DNA of 27,551 nt from an uncultured Collinsella sp. (GCA_900547655.1 URHQ01000019.1:1-27551); one strand, 5' to 3'. Positions 13,882-22,266 are shown, counted from the first letter of the stretch. Numbers and translations: made by a program. The notes: a model not told the origin generated them from the sequence alone.

Positions 13882-15885
13882 TTAGACCAGGCGGGCGTTG
13901 ATCGTCTTGGCGATCTCGGCGGCGTCGGTGGAACCCTTGACGGTGGCACGGAAGTCCTCGTCCATGAGCGCCTCGGCGACCTTGGACAGGATCTTGAGGT
14001 GCGTGGTGCCAGCCTGGGCACCCGGGATGAGCAGGGCGATAGCCACGTTGACGGGAGCGCCGTCCATGGTGTCCCAACCGGTCACGCCGGACTCGTCCTT
14101 GACGACGATAACAGCAGCCTCGGTAATGGCGTCGGACTTGGCATGCGGGATGGCGAAGCCCTCCATCATGCCCGTGGTGCCCTCGGCCTCGCGGGCCAGG
14201 AAGGCGTTCAACACGGCGTCGGCGTCGCTGGCGATACCGGCCTTGACAGCCTGGTTGGAAACGAAGCTCAGAGCCTCGTCACGAGAAGCGAAGTCCTCGG
14301 CAACAAAGACATTCTCGACCTTAACGAAGTCGGCAGCCTCGGCCTTGGGGGCCTCGACGGCAGCGGCCTTGGGAGCCTCAACCGGCTTGGCTGCAGGAGC
14401 GGCCTTCTGGTTCTTCTCGAAGTCGTACTTCTTAAAGGCCACGAACAGGATGCCACCGACCACAGCGCCGATGAGGATCGCGAGAACCCACAGCGGACCG
14501 TTCTCGACAACGGGCAGGACCAGGAAGCCACCGTGAGGCGCCGGATCGTGAACGTTGAACATAATGGTCAGGATCGAAGCGATAGAAGAACCGAGCATCA
14601 TGATGGGCATGACGGGCCAGATGTTCTTGGTCATGAACGGAATGGCGCCCTCGGTGATGTGGGTGCAACCAAGGATGAGGTTGACGACACCGGCGTCATG
14701 GTCCTCCTGGCTGAAGTACTTCTTGCCGACAACGACGGCGAAGGTGGTGATCAGCGGCGGAACGATGCAGGCGGCGGAAACGGCAGCCATGAAGTTGGTG
14801 CCGAAGTTGTAGGTATCGGTGCCAACACCGGCGGCCAGTGCCTCGGTGAGCATAGCGGTACCGGTAACGTAAGCAGCCTTGTTGACCGGGCCGCCCATGT
14901 CAAAGGCGCACATGCAGCCGATGGCAAGACCCAGGACAACGGCGCCAGAGGCGGACAGGCCCTTGAGGAAGTCCATCATGGCGGTGTTGATGGCAGCCAT
15001 GGGGCCGGAAATGCCGAGCATGACCAGGCCGACGATAGCCGTCGAGAACAGCGGATACAGGAAGATAGCCTTGAGGCCGTCCAGGTTCTTGGGCAGACCG
15101 GCAAAGACCTTCTCGAGCAGCAGGATGACATAACCGGCGAGGAAGCCGCCGACGATGCCGCCCAGGAAGCCGAAGCCCACGCCGGTGCCACCGGCGTCGA
15201 TCATGCCGGTCTCGGCGTTAACAGGCAGGCCCTGGATGGCGATCATACCGGCAACAAAGCCGGGGACGAGCGCCGGGCGCTTGCCGATGGACTCGGCGAT
15301 GTAGGCGGAAAGCACCGGAACCATAAGGTTCATGGCGATGCCGCCGATGATCTTGAGCATAGCAGCAAAGCTGTTGTAGTCAGACGCCGTCGAATCGAAG
15401 GACGTAATGCCCCACAGGAACGAAACGGCGGTCAGAACACCACCAGCAACGACGAAGACCAGCATGTGGCTGACGCCGTTCATGAGGTGCTTGTAGATGA
15501 TGTGGCCGATGGACTCCTTCTCCTCAACCTCGTCCTCGACATCGGCAGCGGCTGCAACCGTGCTGTCGCCCTTGGCGGCGAGCGCGCGGTCAATCAGCTT
15601 ACCGGCGGCCTCAACGGACAGGGCCTTGGAAACACCAACGGAAACCATGGGCTTGCCGGCGAAACGCTCGGCCTGGACATCCTTATCGGCTGCGACGACG
15701 ACGGCCTTGGCGCCAGCGATCTCACTCTTGGTGAGCTCGTTCTCGACACCGACCTGGCCATGAGTCTCGACCTTAATGGTCAGACCGCGCTCGGCAGCTG
15801 CCTTCTCCAGCGCCTCCTTCGCCATGAAGGTGTGCGCAATGCCGGTCGGGCAACCGGTGGCGGCGATGATGTCAAACTTAGCCAT
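13882..15885 (-). CDS. fruA: PTS fructose-type EIIBCA component
   Basis: A 667-residue fusion in the order IIB-IIC-IIA. IIB (about 1-100) has the phosphocysteine motif ATGCPTGIAHT (Cys12). IIC (about 125-470) is a polytopic channel with conserved segments GGPVNKAAYVTGTAM and LGCTHITEGAIPF. An Ala/Pro/Lys-rich linker (KAAPAAKPVEAPKAAAVEAP and onward) leads to IIA (about 515-667) with the phosphohistidine in GFAIPHAKSDA (His581). The protein imports and phosphorylates a hexose, most likely fructose to fructose 1-phosphate. ATG 15885 follows AAGGAGGG at good spacing; the frame to 15957 lacks a site. It is divergent from the RpiR-type regulator, upstream of ptsH and ptsI, and its 5' leader has two hairpins. 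Confidence 0.94.
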   Translation of the reverse strand: MAKFDIIAATGCPTGIAHTFMAKEALEKAAAERGLTIKVETHGQVGVENELTKSEIAGAKAVVVAADKDVQAERFAGKPMVSVGVSKALSVEAAGKLIDRALAAKGDSTVAAAADVEDEVEEKESIGHIIYKHLMNGVSHMLVFVVAGGVLTAVSFLWGITSFDSTASDYNSFAAMLKIIGGIAMNLMVPVLSAYIAESIGKRPALVPGFVAGMIAIQGLPVNAETGMIDAGGTGVGFGFLGGIVGGFLAGYVILLLEKVFAGLPKNLDGLKAIFLYPLFSTAIVGLVMLGISGPMAAINTAMMDFLKGLSASGAVVLGLAIGCMCAFDMGGPVNKAAYVTGTAMLTEALAAGVGTDTYNFGTNFMAAVSAACIVPPLITTFAVVVGKKYFSQEDHDAGVVNLILGCTHITEGAIPFMTKNIWPVMPIMMLGSSIASILTIMFNVHDPAPHGGFLVLPVVENGPLWVLAILIGAVVGGILFVAFKKYDFEKNQKAAPAAKPVEAPKAAAVEAPKAEAADFVKVENVFVAEDFASRDEALSFVSNQAVKAGIASDADAVLNAFLAREAEGTTGMMEGFAIPHAKSDAITEAAVIVVKDESGVTGWDTMDGAPVNVAIALLIPGAQAGTTHLKILSKVAEALMDEDFRATVKGSTDAAEIAKTINARLV

Positions 15886-15906
15886 GTGTCCCTCCTTCTT
15901 GAGTAC

Positions 15907-15947
15907 AGCGCCCGCGGGCGCTCCCCTACACGCGCTTCGATGCGCGT
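15907..15947 (-). promoter_or_regulatory. fruA leader hairpins
   Basis: In the fruA leader the minus strand carries ACGCGC-ATCGAA-GCGCGT (15930-15947) and then the fully self-complementary 16-mer AGCGCCCGCGGGCGCT (15907-15922). The second ends about ten bases before the AAGGAGGG ribosome site. They could modulate translation or mRNA stability; no T-run follows them on the minus strand. Confidence 0.5.
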
Positions 15948-15961
15948 TTTTCCACAACTGA

Positions 15962-15990
15962 AAGATACCAACCTACCGTCCGCGTGAGAA
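15962..15990 (-). promoter_or_regulatory. Candidate fruA promoter
   Basis: Minus-strand TTCTCA, 17-base spacer, TATCTT, giving a leader of roughly 70 bases before ATG 15885. The match is moderate. Dyads lie just upstream at 16013-16050. Confidence 0.5.
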
Positions 15991-16010
15991 GAGCTAAGGT
16001 GCAAATCTCC

Positions 16011-16050
16011 GGTGAAAGGTTCTTTCATAACCGTAAACGGTAGGTGAAAG
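16011..16050. promoter_or_regulatory. Operator-like cluster between fruA and the RpiR-type gene
   Basis: Contains a perfect dyad TGAAAG-GTT-CTTTCA (16013-16027), a second dyad ACCGT-AA-ACGGT (16030-16041), and GGTGAAAG repeated directly at 16011-16018 and 16043-16050 (32 bases apart, about three helical turns). A 9-base inverted repeat links ACCTACCGT (15970-15978) with ACGGTAGGT (16036-16044). RpiR-family proteins bind such dyads in divergent promoters, so this is the best candidate operator. Confidence 0.6.
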
Positions 16051-16103
16051 TTTACCATCAACACTTGAAACGGCAAGGTGTATCTTGTAATTGAAAATGC
16101 CCG

Positions 16104-16109
16104 TATACT
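16104..16109 (+). promoter_or_regulatory. Candidate -10 box for the RpiR-type gene
   Basis: TATACT lies 48 bases before the ATG at 16158. The nearest TTGTAA is only 13 bases upstream of it, so the -35 is unclear; a weak or regulated promoter would fit. Confidence 0.4.
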
Positions 16110-16157
16110 ATGGCATTGCAAATCAAGCTAGATTTTCATGCCAACCAGGAGCCATCC

Positions 16158-17015
16158 ATGACCGATAGTAGCAAGAGCGCACTTTCCCTCATTAGCACCC
16201 ATCAGGGATACAGCGAGTCCGAGCAGCGCATTGTCGACTATATATTGGAGCACCAGTCCGAGGCTCCACGCCTCACGGCGGCTCAGCTCTCACGCGCCGC
16301 TGCCACGTCCGAGGCGACCGTTTCGCGCTTCTGCCGCAAGCTTGGGTTTGGCAGCTTTCGCAGCTTTCAGTTTTCGTTGGCGAGGGATTTGGAAAGCCAG
16401 CGCAACGAGGGCCTGACCGACGAGGTCTCGCTCGACAATATGGAGCAGAGCCTCAAGAACATCCTGGCTGCCAAGGTGAGCGAGCTTAATGCGACTATCG
16501 ACGGGATCGACCACGATACGCTGGCGGCTGTTGTGCATGCCCTTAAGCATGCAGGGGTTATTGAGTTTGCAGCTGTGGGCAATACGAACGCGGTCGCGCT
16601 CGATGCGACGTTTAAGTTTTCGCAGCTGGGCCTGCGCTGCATGGCGAGCACCATTAGCGAGACATCAATCGGCTTTGCGCTCACGTTACGCCCGGGTGAC
16701 GTCATCGTGCTTATCTCAAACTCCGGCAAATCGCGCCGATTGAATCGCATGGCAAAAGCGGCTCGCAACTGCGGCGCAACCGTAGTCGTCATCAGCAGTG
16801 ACAGCAAATCCCCACTCGCGCGCCTGGCAGACTACACTTTTAATACCGTCAACCACGAAGCGCTGCTGACGACAGGCGACTTTGCGTTCTCCAAGATCAG
16901 TGCCACGATGATCATCGAAGTCATCTACAACTTCCTGCTGCCCGAGATTGAAGACGCGCGTGAGCATATCAGCTACTACGAGGAGCTCATCCAGCCGGAT
17001 AAGGTCGTTGAGTAA
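16158..17015 (+). CDS. RpiR/MurR-family transcriptional regulator (HTH plus SIS domain)
   Basis: A 285-residue protein of normal family length. The N-terminal HTH_6 domain is seen in YSESEQRIVDYILEHQ and LSRAAATSEATVSRFCRKLG followed by the characteristic GFGSFRSFQ. The C-terminal SIS domain carries FAAVGNTNAVALDATFKF and VIVLISNSGKSRRLNR, the phosphosugar-binding serine-rich loop. Such proteins sense sugar phosphates and regulate neighbouring sugar operons. It is transcribed divergently from fruA across the dyad cluster at 16011-16050, so fructose-PTS control is the natural inference. ATG 16158 has AGGAG six bases upstream; the longer frame from 16110 overlaps the promoter and is rejected. 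Confidence 0.9.
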   Translation: MTDSSKSALSLISTHQGYSESEQRIVDYILEHQSEAPRLTAAQLSRAAATSEATVSRFCRKLGFGSFRSFQFSLARDLESQRNEGLTDEVSLDNMEQSLKNILAAKVSELNATIDGIDHDTLAAVVHALKHAGVIEFAAVGNTNAVALDATFKFSQLGLRCMASTISETSIGFALTLRPGDVIVLISNSGKSRRLNRMAKAARNCGATVVVISSDSKSPLARLADYTFNTVNHEALLTTGDFAFSKISATMIIEVIYNFLLPEIEDAREHISYYEELIQPDKVVE

Positions 17016-17023
17016 AACGCGTA

Positions 17024-17056
17024 GTGGGACAAAAATTTCAGTCTATTTTGTCCCAC
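17024..17056. terminator. Bidirectional terminator between convergent rpiR-type and recN genes
   Basis: Perfect 11-base arms GTGGGACAAAA/TTTTGTCCCAC with an 11-base loop. The A/T-rich inner stem gives T-runs on both strands. It lies 8 bases after the regulator stop and 18 bases before the recN stop. Confidence 0.65.
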
Positions 17057-17074
17057 CAACCCCGCTGATACGAC

Positions 17075-18703
17075 CTAACCTCGAGCTTCTTCGAGCATCT
17101 GCTTTGCGTGCGCCAGGCTTGCCTCGGACTGATCGCCGCTCAACATGCGGGCGATCTCGGCGGTACGCGCTTCGCCGGTTACCTCGTCCAAATGCGTCTG
17201 GGGAACATCGCCTGGTTCCTTGCTGACAACATAATGCTTGTCGGCCATGACGGCGACCTGCGCCAAGTGGGTTACGACAATCACCTGATGCGTAGAGGCG
17301 AGATCTGCCAGCACGCCCGCGAGTGCACGCGCCGTGGAGCCACCGACACCAGCATCGACCTCGTCAAACACCAGCGTATCGACACCGTCCGCGTTACCGA
17401 GGACAACCTTACTTGCCAGCATGACGCGGCTGAGCTCGCCGCCCGACGCAATGCGGCGCAGGGGACGTGGCGTCAAGCCGGCACCGCTGCGGTATAGCAG
17501 CTCGTAGCTCGAAGGACCAACGGGCGTCCACTCAGCACGGGGAAGATCGCGCGACTCCCAGACGAGCTCGGCACTACCCATCTCCAAGCGAGCCATCTGG
17601 CGGCCGACCTCGTGGCAGAAGCGCGGGGCCGCCGTATTGCGAGCACGCTTAAGTGCCTTGGCAGCGGCAAACAACTCGCGCTCGGCGCTCCCGAGTGCCT
17701 CACGCGCCTTTTTGATCTGCTCATCGCCATCATCGACCAGGGACAGCAGTTCTTGCGAGCGATCGCGCATGGCAAAAACATCGTCCATAGTGGGACCCCA
17801 CTGACGCAACAGACCCTTGAGGTCGGAATACCGCTCACGCATGCGAGCGAGCTCGCGCGGGTCGAAGGCGACGCCATCGCGATAGGAACGAAGCTCGTTC
17901 GCGCAATCCTCAAGGGAGATACAGGCATCCGAAAGCGCATCGGCAATGTCGCCGAGTTTGCGATCGACGGTAGCCATGCGTGAAAGCTCGGCCACGGCGC
18001 CATTCACGGCATCGAGCGCTCCCCCTTCGGCGGCAAGCGATGCATGGGCATCGTTAGCTGTGGCAACCAGCACCTCGGCATGTTCGGAGCGCGGCAGCAG
18101 TTCCTCGAGTTCCTCATACTCGCCCGGCTTAGGGTCGACCTCGCCGATGCGCTCGAGGGCAAAGCGCGCCTCCTCGACGCGGCTCCCCTGCGCACGCGAG
18201 GCCTCCTCGACGCGACGGACCTCCTTAGCGGCCGCGCGCGAGGCTTTAAAGCAAGCACGGTAGTGCTCGAGCGCCTCGAGCGCAGAGCGCCCCGCCCACG
18301 CATCGACCATCGCAACGTGATGCGCCGGATCGAGCAAGCGCTGGTGCTCGTGCTGGCCGCACAGATCCATCATCACGCCAACGCGCTCCGAAAGCTCGCG
18401 TACACTGGCAATGCGGCCGTCAATCTTCACGCGGCTGCGGCCCTCGGCAGAAAGACTGCGCTGTACGGTAAAGCCTTCCGTGTCGTGTGGACCGTCGAAC
18501 AGCCGCGCCTCGACGCTCGCCAGCGTCTCGCCCTCGCGCACCGTCGACGAATCCGCACGCTCGCCCAAAATAAGCTTGAGGGCCGAGAGCAGCGCGGTCT
18601 TGCCGGCGCCGGTCTCACCGGTCAGGACAGTCAGGCCGGCACTCGGCACCAGCGTCGCCTCGCGAATGAGTGCAATGTTAGAAACCTGCAGCTCATCGAT
18701 CAT
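17075..18703 (-). CDS. recN: DNA repair protein RecN
   Basis: A 542-residue SMC-like ATPase for double-strand-break repair. Visible are LQVSNIALI at the start, Walker A GETGAGKT, the RecN block DLCGQHEHQRLLD, a central coiled coil rich in Ala/Glu/Arg, the signature ASGGELSRVMLA, Walker B TLVFDEVDAGVGG and the H-loop VVTHLAQVA. Length is normal. ATG 18703 has GGAG six bases upstream. The start lies inside the 3' end of the NAD kinase gene, an 11-base overlap that implies translational coupling. Confidence 0.96.
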   Translation of the reverse strand: MIDELQVSNIALIREATLVPSAGLTVLTGETGAGKTALLSALKLILGERADSSTVREGETLASVEARLFDGPHDTEGFTVQRSLSAEGRSRVKIDGRIASVRELSERVGVMMDLCGQHEHQRLLDPAHHVAMVDAWAGRSALEALEHYRACFKASRAAAKEVRRVEEASRAQGSRVEEARFALERIGEVDPKPGEYEELEELLPRSEHAEVLVATANDAHASLAAEGGALDAVNGAVAELSRMATVDRKLGDIADALSDACISLEDCANELRSYRDGVAFDPRELARMRERYSDLKGLLRQWGPTMDDVFAMRDRSQELLSLVDDGDEQIKKAREALGSAERELFAAAKALKRARNTAAPRFCHEVGRQMARLEMGSAELVWESRDLPRAEWTPVGPSSYELLYRSGAGLTPRPLRRIASGGELSRVMLASKVVLGNADGVDTLVFDEVDAGVGGSTARALAGVLADLASTHQVIVVTHLAQVAVMADKHYVVSKEPGDVPQTHLDEVTGEARTAEIARMLSGDQSEASLAHAKQMLEEARG

Positions 18704-19553
18704 GACGTACTCCATAAAACACTCGGCTCACCGAGTTATAGAAGCTCTCGGGGCCATAATCCAGCAGCAGCACATCGCCGGGACCGCGACGCACAGCCAC
18801 GCTCTCGACCGTACCATCACAAGTAATAAACTGTCCGTCGATGGCGATTGCCGGAACGCTCGGGCGATCCTCGGACATAAAGATCTCGACGACATCACTT
18901 GGCGAAGTCAAGAAAGCGCGAGCCTGAATGGTATGAGGAGCGATGGGCACGCAGACCATGCCCGTGTAATCGGGGCTCACGATGGGGCCACCGGCGGAAA
19001 GCGCATAGCCGGTGGAGCCGGTCGCTGTCGAAACGACAACACCGTCACCGCGCAGGCGGTCGATATGATGGCCGGACACCGTGATGTCGAACTCAACCAT
19101 ATCGGACAGCGGACCGCGGGTAAGCGCCATGTCGTTGAGGGCGAAGGTGCGTACGACATCCTTCGTACCGTCTTCGCGCACGGAAACGATATCCGCAGCG
19201 ATAGTGGCGCGACGGCTCACGTGCAGCTCGCCGGAAAGGGCGTCGCTCACGACCTGCAGAATGTCGCGCTCCTCGGGGCTCGCAGCAGTTAAAAAGCCCA
19301 GGTGACCATAGGAAAGACCGAGGATAGGAATCTCGCGATGGTTTAGGATGCGGGCAGCGCGCAGCAACGTACCGTCGCCGCCGAGCGTAATGACCAGATC
19401 GGAGCCGTCAATATCAGGCGTGCTTTGAATCTTCGATCGCTGGTCGGCAGCCCATGCAACCTCATAGCCCTGGCGCGAAAGCCAAAGCTCGAGCATCAGG
19501 CCGCTCTCGACCGCCTCTTGCTTGTAGTAATTGGGAACCAGAAAGACCTTCAT
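18693..19553 (-). CDS. nadK: NAD kinase
   Basis: A 286-residue enzyme that makes NADP from NAD. Diagnostic motifs are LGGDGTLLRAAR (catalytic GGDGT), LGLSYGHLGFL (usually GxLGFL), FALNDMALTRG (the NE motif appears as ND), and TATGSTGYALSAGGPIV. Its ATG overlaps the TlyA stop as ATGA, and its 3' end overlaps recN, so the three genes form a tightly coupled tlyA-nadK-recN block, an arrangement seen in many Gram-positive bacteria. Confidence 0.96.
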   Translation of the reverse strand: MKVFLVPNYYKQEAVESGLMLELWLSRQGYEVAWAADQRSKIQSTPDIDGSDLVITLGGDGTLLRAARILNHREIPILGLSYGHLGFLTAASPEERDILQVVSDALSGELHVSRRATIAADIVSVREDGTKDVVRTFALNDMALTRGPLSDMVEFDITVSGHHIDRLRGDGVVVSTATGSTGYALSAGGPIVSPDYTGMVCVPIAPHTIQARAFLTSPSDVVEIFMSEDRPSVPAIAIDGQFITCDGTVESVAVRRGPGDVLLLDYGPESFYNSVSRVFYGVRHDR

Positions 19554-20353
19554 AGCGTTGCAGCTTTCTCGCTCAAAACCGATACCTGGGATTGCAGCTC
19601 ATCGTCGGCACGTTCACCGGGGGCAAATCTCGTGCCGTACAGGAAAAACTCAACGTTGCCCTTGGCACCATGAATGGGCGACACGCACACATCGACCGGG
19701 AACAGCCCCTTGGAGGCAAAGAGTTCAACTGCCGCAACGAGTGTATCGCGGCGCACGGCGGGATCGGTCACAATGCCGCCCTCGCCCACCAGCGCCGCCG
19801 GAGCCTCAAACTGCGGCTTTACGAGCGTGCAGAATGCACCCGTAGGCGACAGGCACGCCAGCACCGCATCGATAATGTTCGCGATGCTGGTAAACGAGAC
19901 ATCACACACAGCCAGGTCGATGGCGCCGGCATAGCCAAGCTCAGGCAGCTGCGTCACGTTTGTGCGCTCATGCAGCGTCACGCGATCGTCCTGACGCAGC
20001 GACCAATCGAACTGGGCGCGACCCACGTCCACCGAGACAACGGTCGCAGCTCCGCGCTTGAGCAGGCAATCGGTAAAGCCGCCGGTAGAGCAGCCTACGT
20101 CCAGGCAGGCAAGGCCCATGGGATCGATACAAAACGCATCAAGCGCGCCTTCGAGCTTAAGACCGCCGCGGCCAACATAGGGAATGCGCCCCTTCACGTG
20201 CAGCGGCAGGCCCGGGGTCACCTTAAGGCCCGGTGAAGTCAAGCGCTCGCCGCCACTCGAGACCAAGCCGGCCATAAGAGTGCGAAGGGCATCCGCGCGA
20301 TCGGCGCAGATGCCCTGTGAAATCAGTTCGTCATCAAGACGCACACGTTTCAT
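19550..20353 (-). CDS. tlyA: TlyA-family rRNA 2'-O-methyltransferase (S4 and FtsJ-like domains)
   Basis: About 267 residues. An N-terminal S4 RNA-binding region (RLDDELISQGICADRADALR...) leads through YVGRGGLKLEGALD to the SAM-binding motif LDVGCSTGGFTDCLL, then VCDVSFTSI and LVKPQFEA. TlyA methylates the ribose of 16S and 23S rRNA nucleotides in some actinobacteria; the target here is not proven. ATG 20353 (MKRVRLDD) is favoured because it begins the S4 domain, but the Shine-Dalgarno is weak and ATG 20362 or TTG 20365 are alternatives. It ends in an ATGA overlap with nadK. Confidence 0.93.
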   Translation of the reverse strand: MKRVRLDDELISQGICADRADALRTLMAGLVSSGGERLTSPGLKVTPGLPLHVKGRIPYVGRGGLKLEGALDAFCIDPMGLACLDVGCSTGGFTDCLLKRGAATVVSVDVGRAQFDWSLRQDDRVTLHERTNVTQLPELGYAGAIDLAVCDVSFTSIANIIDAVLACLSPTGAFCTLVKPQFEAPAALVGEGGIVTDPAVRRDTLVAAVELFASKGLFPVDVCVSPIHGAKGNVEFFLYGTRFAPGERADDELQSQVSVLSEKAATL

Positions 20354-20397
20354 GAATGCCATCAACCATTCGTATCCGGAGATGCGGCCTAGCTATT

Positions 20398-20628
20398 CTA
20401 GGATTCGTTTGCCGCATCCTCATCGTATTCCTGCTCGAGCTTGTCGGCCTCACGCGGCGTCAGCTCAAACTTATCGACCATGTCGACCGCGCGGGAGCCC
20501 AGCTCAATCGCCTCGTCAAACAGATCGAGCGAACGCTCCAAGGAGGTATCCTTGGAGCGAACGGTAGCGATGATCTGATCCAAACGGTCCGAGATCTCGT
20601 CAAAGTTGCGGACAGAACCCTCTGGCAT
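20398..20628 (-). CDS. xseB: Exodeoxyribonuclease VII small subunit
   Basis: A 76-residue acidic helical protein with the family pattern FDEISDRLDQIIATV...LERSLDLFDEAIELG. It would partner XseA to degrade single-stranded DNA. No xseA is visible in this window, which is unusual since the pair is often adjacent. GAGGAG is five bases before the ATG, overlapping the end of nusB, so the two are probably coupled. Confidence 0.9.
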   Translation of the reverse strand: MPEGSVRNFDEISDRLDQIIATVRSKDTSLERSLDLFDEAIELGSRAVDMVDKFELTPREADKLEQEYDEDAANES

Positions 20629-20630
20629 GA

Positions 20631-21218
20631 CTACTCCTCGACGGAGTCGGCCTCGACGGCCTCAGCAGCGTCCACGCCCTCGGCCAGCACGCCAGCCTCG
20701 GCCTGAGCAGCTGCAACCTTTGCGGCAGCCTCGGCAGCCTGTGCCTCCTCGCGAGCGCGATCTTCGGCCAGCAGCTCCTGGTACAGGTCCTCGCCCGGCA
20801 GCTCTTCGCTGCGAGCGATCTTGCCCAGCACGCCGTTGACGAACGACGCGGACTGGTCGGTGCCATAGGCCTTGGCAAGTTCGACGGCCTCGTTGATCAC
20901 GATGGCGTCCGAGACCTCCTCGTCGGTGAGGAAACGCATCTCGTAAACGGCGATACGCAGCAGATTGCGGTCGGCGCCGGGCATGCGCATAAGATCCCAG
21001 TTCTTGGCAACGGAACGCAGAGCGCAGTCGATGCGGTCGATATGCTCGTAGGCACCGCGGCACAGCTCCAGCGCATAGGGGTCGAGGGGACCCTTCGAAA
21101 TCAGGAAATCACCCTCGAGGACGCGCTCGAGCGGGCTGTCCGTGGCCTCGGCCTGGAACAGCAGCTGCAGCGCCTGACTGCGGGCAAGCGTACGCCCGCG
21201 ATAAACCTTAAGGCTCAA
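20631..21218 (-). CDS. nusB: Transcription antitermination factor NusB with C-terminal extension
   Basis: A 195-residue protein. The NusB fold covers about residues 10-140 (RSQALQLLFQAE, RNLLRIAVYEM, VINEAVELAKAYGTDQSASFVNGVLGKI). NusB binds boxA RNA with NusE to antiterminate rRNA transcription. The typical protein is 130-150 residues; here about 50 extra Ala/Glu-rich residues (EAQAAEAAAKVAAAQ and onward) form an acidic, probably helical or disordered tail. The start is TTG 21218, supported by AAGGAG six bases upstream; no nearby ATG fits. It lies three bases from the Asp23-family stop. Confidence 0.93.
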   Translation of the reverse strand: MSLKVYRGRTLARSQALQLLFQAEATDSPLERVLEGDFLISKGPLDPYALELCRGAYEHIDRIDCALRSVAKNWDLMRMPGADRNLLRIAVYEMRFLTDEEVSDAIVINEAVELAKAYGTDQSASFVNGVLGKIARSEELPGEDLYQELLAEDRAREEAQAAEAAAKVAAAQAEAGVLAEGVDAAEAVEADSVEE

Positions 21219-21221
21219 AGG

Positions 21222-21584
21222 TTACTCCTTGGGGAAAACGAGGCCGTCGATGCAAACGTCAACGCGCTCGACCTCAACGCCCACCTGGGCATCGATGGCG
21301 GCGACCACGGCGGCGCGAACGGCCTCGGCGAGTTTCTTGAACGGATAGCCAAAGAACACCACGACACGCACGGTAAGTGCGAGCTTGTCGCAGACGACCT
21401 CGGCCTCGACCGCCGGCTCGGAAGCCGGGGCCTTGGACGAGAGCATCATGGAGACAAGGTTGGTGGCAAGGTCCTTGACGCCAACGGAGGCGATGCCCTC
21501 GACATCGGACACGGCGCGCGAGACGATGGCGGTCAGAACATCGGGCGAAATGCCGATGCCGTCAATCTTGATTTCCTGGGGCAT
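21222..21584 (-). CDS. Asp23/Gls24 family envelope stress protein
   Basis: A 120-residue protein with the family's pattern: ISPDVLTAIVSRAVSDVEGIASVGV at the start, a central basic-acidic stretch, and VRVVVFFGYPFKKLAEAVRAAV toward the end. Family members are envelope-associated or involved in alkaline/cell-wall stress. It sits between efp and nusB, the usual Firmicutes/Actinobacteria position. An ATG with upstream GGAGG is appropriate. Confidence 0.92.
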   Translation of the reverse strand: MPQEIKIDGIGISPDVLTAIVSRAVSDVEGIASVGVKDLATNLVSMMLSSKAPASEPAVEAEVVCDKLALTVRVVVFFGYPFKKLAEAVRAAVVAAIDAQVGVEVERVDVCIDGLVFPKE

Positions 21585-21608
21585 GAATCCTCCTAGAAGA
21601 GTTGGTTG

Positions 21609-22172
21609 CTAGACGCGGGAGACGAACTTGCCGTCGCGGGTGTCAACCTTGATGACCTCGCCCTCATTGAGGTACATGGGGACCTGGATAACAGCGCCGG
21701 TGTCGATCGTGGCCGGCTTGGTGGAACCCTGGACAGTGTCGCCCTTAAAGCCCGGGTCGGTCTGGACGATAGTGGTCTCGATGAACATCGGCGGGGTCAC
21801 GCCCATGAGCTCATCGTCGGCGAAGAGCAGCTGGCAGATGTCGTTCTCGCGCAGCCACTTGGAGTTCTCGCCCACCATGTCCTCGGGAACGGGAACCTGC
21901 TCATAGGACTCGTTGTCCATGAAGATGTAGTCGGTACCATCGTTGTAGAGGTACTGGAACTCACGGGTGGTGAGCATGACGCTCTCGAACTTGGTGCCGG
22001 CGTTGCAGGTGTTCTCGACGACGCGGCCGCTCTTGATGTCGCGGGTCTTGTAGCGCACAAACGCGCCGCCCTTGCCCGGCTTGACATGCTGGAACTCGAC
22101 GATGGTGTAGACCTTGTCCTTGATGCGGAGACCGAGGCCGTTCTTGAAGTCGGCGGTAGAAATGGTAGGCAT
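21609..22172 (-). CDS. efp: Elongation factor P
   Basis: A 187-residue protein with all three beta-barrel domains. It begins MPTISTADFKNGLGLRI and ends GEVIKVDTRDGKFVSRV, the conserved C-terminus. EF-P rescues ribosomes stalled at polyproline. The tip loop is KPGKGGAF, with Lys34 at the site modified in other bacteria. No modification gene (epmA/earP or ymfI type) is in the window. ATG 22172 is used with AAAGG upstream; the frame to 22205 is rejected. The -10 at 22230-22235 would serve it and probably the whole downstream operon. Confidence 0.96.
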   Translation of the reverse strand: MPTISTADFKNGLGLRIKDKVYTIVEFQHVKPGKGGAFVRYKTRDIKSGRVVENTCNAGTKFESVMLTTREFQYLYNDGTDYIFMDNESYEQVPVPEDMVGENSKWLRENDICQLLFADDELMGVTPPMFIETTIVQTDPGFKGDTVQGSTKPATIDTGAVIQVPMYLNEGEVIKVDTRDGKFVSRV

Positions 22173-22229
22173 AGCGACCTTTCTTGTTATGGGCAGAACG
22201 CACAAGCGTCCAAATTACATACGATAGAA

Positions 22230-22235
22230 ATTATA
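22230..22235 (-). promoter_or_regulatory. Candidate -10 box for the efp operon
   Basis: Minus-strand TATAAT, a perfect consensus, 57 bases before the efp ATG, directly downstream of the pepP terminator. No clear -35 is present 17 bases upstream. Confidence 0.5.
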
Positions 22236-22266
22236 CACTTGCAGACGGCGCCTGCGGCGAGCGCAT

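Noticed and set aside
15930..15952. Plus-strand hairpin followed by TTTTT that looks like a terminator
   Set aside because: No plus-strand gene lies upstream; on the fruA strand it is a leader hairpin, so it is described there.
13999..15987. Long plus-strand open frame (662 codons) opposite fruA
   Set aside because: It is exactly antisense to a clear PTS EIIBCA gene and its translation is low-complexity Gly/Asp/His-rich; codon bias of a high-GC gene keeps the reverse frame open.
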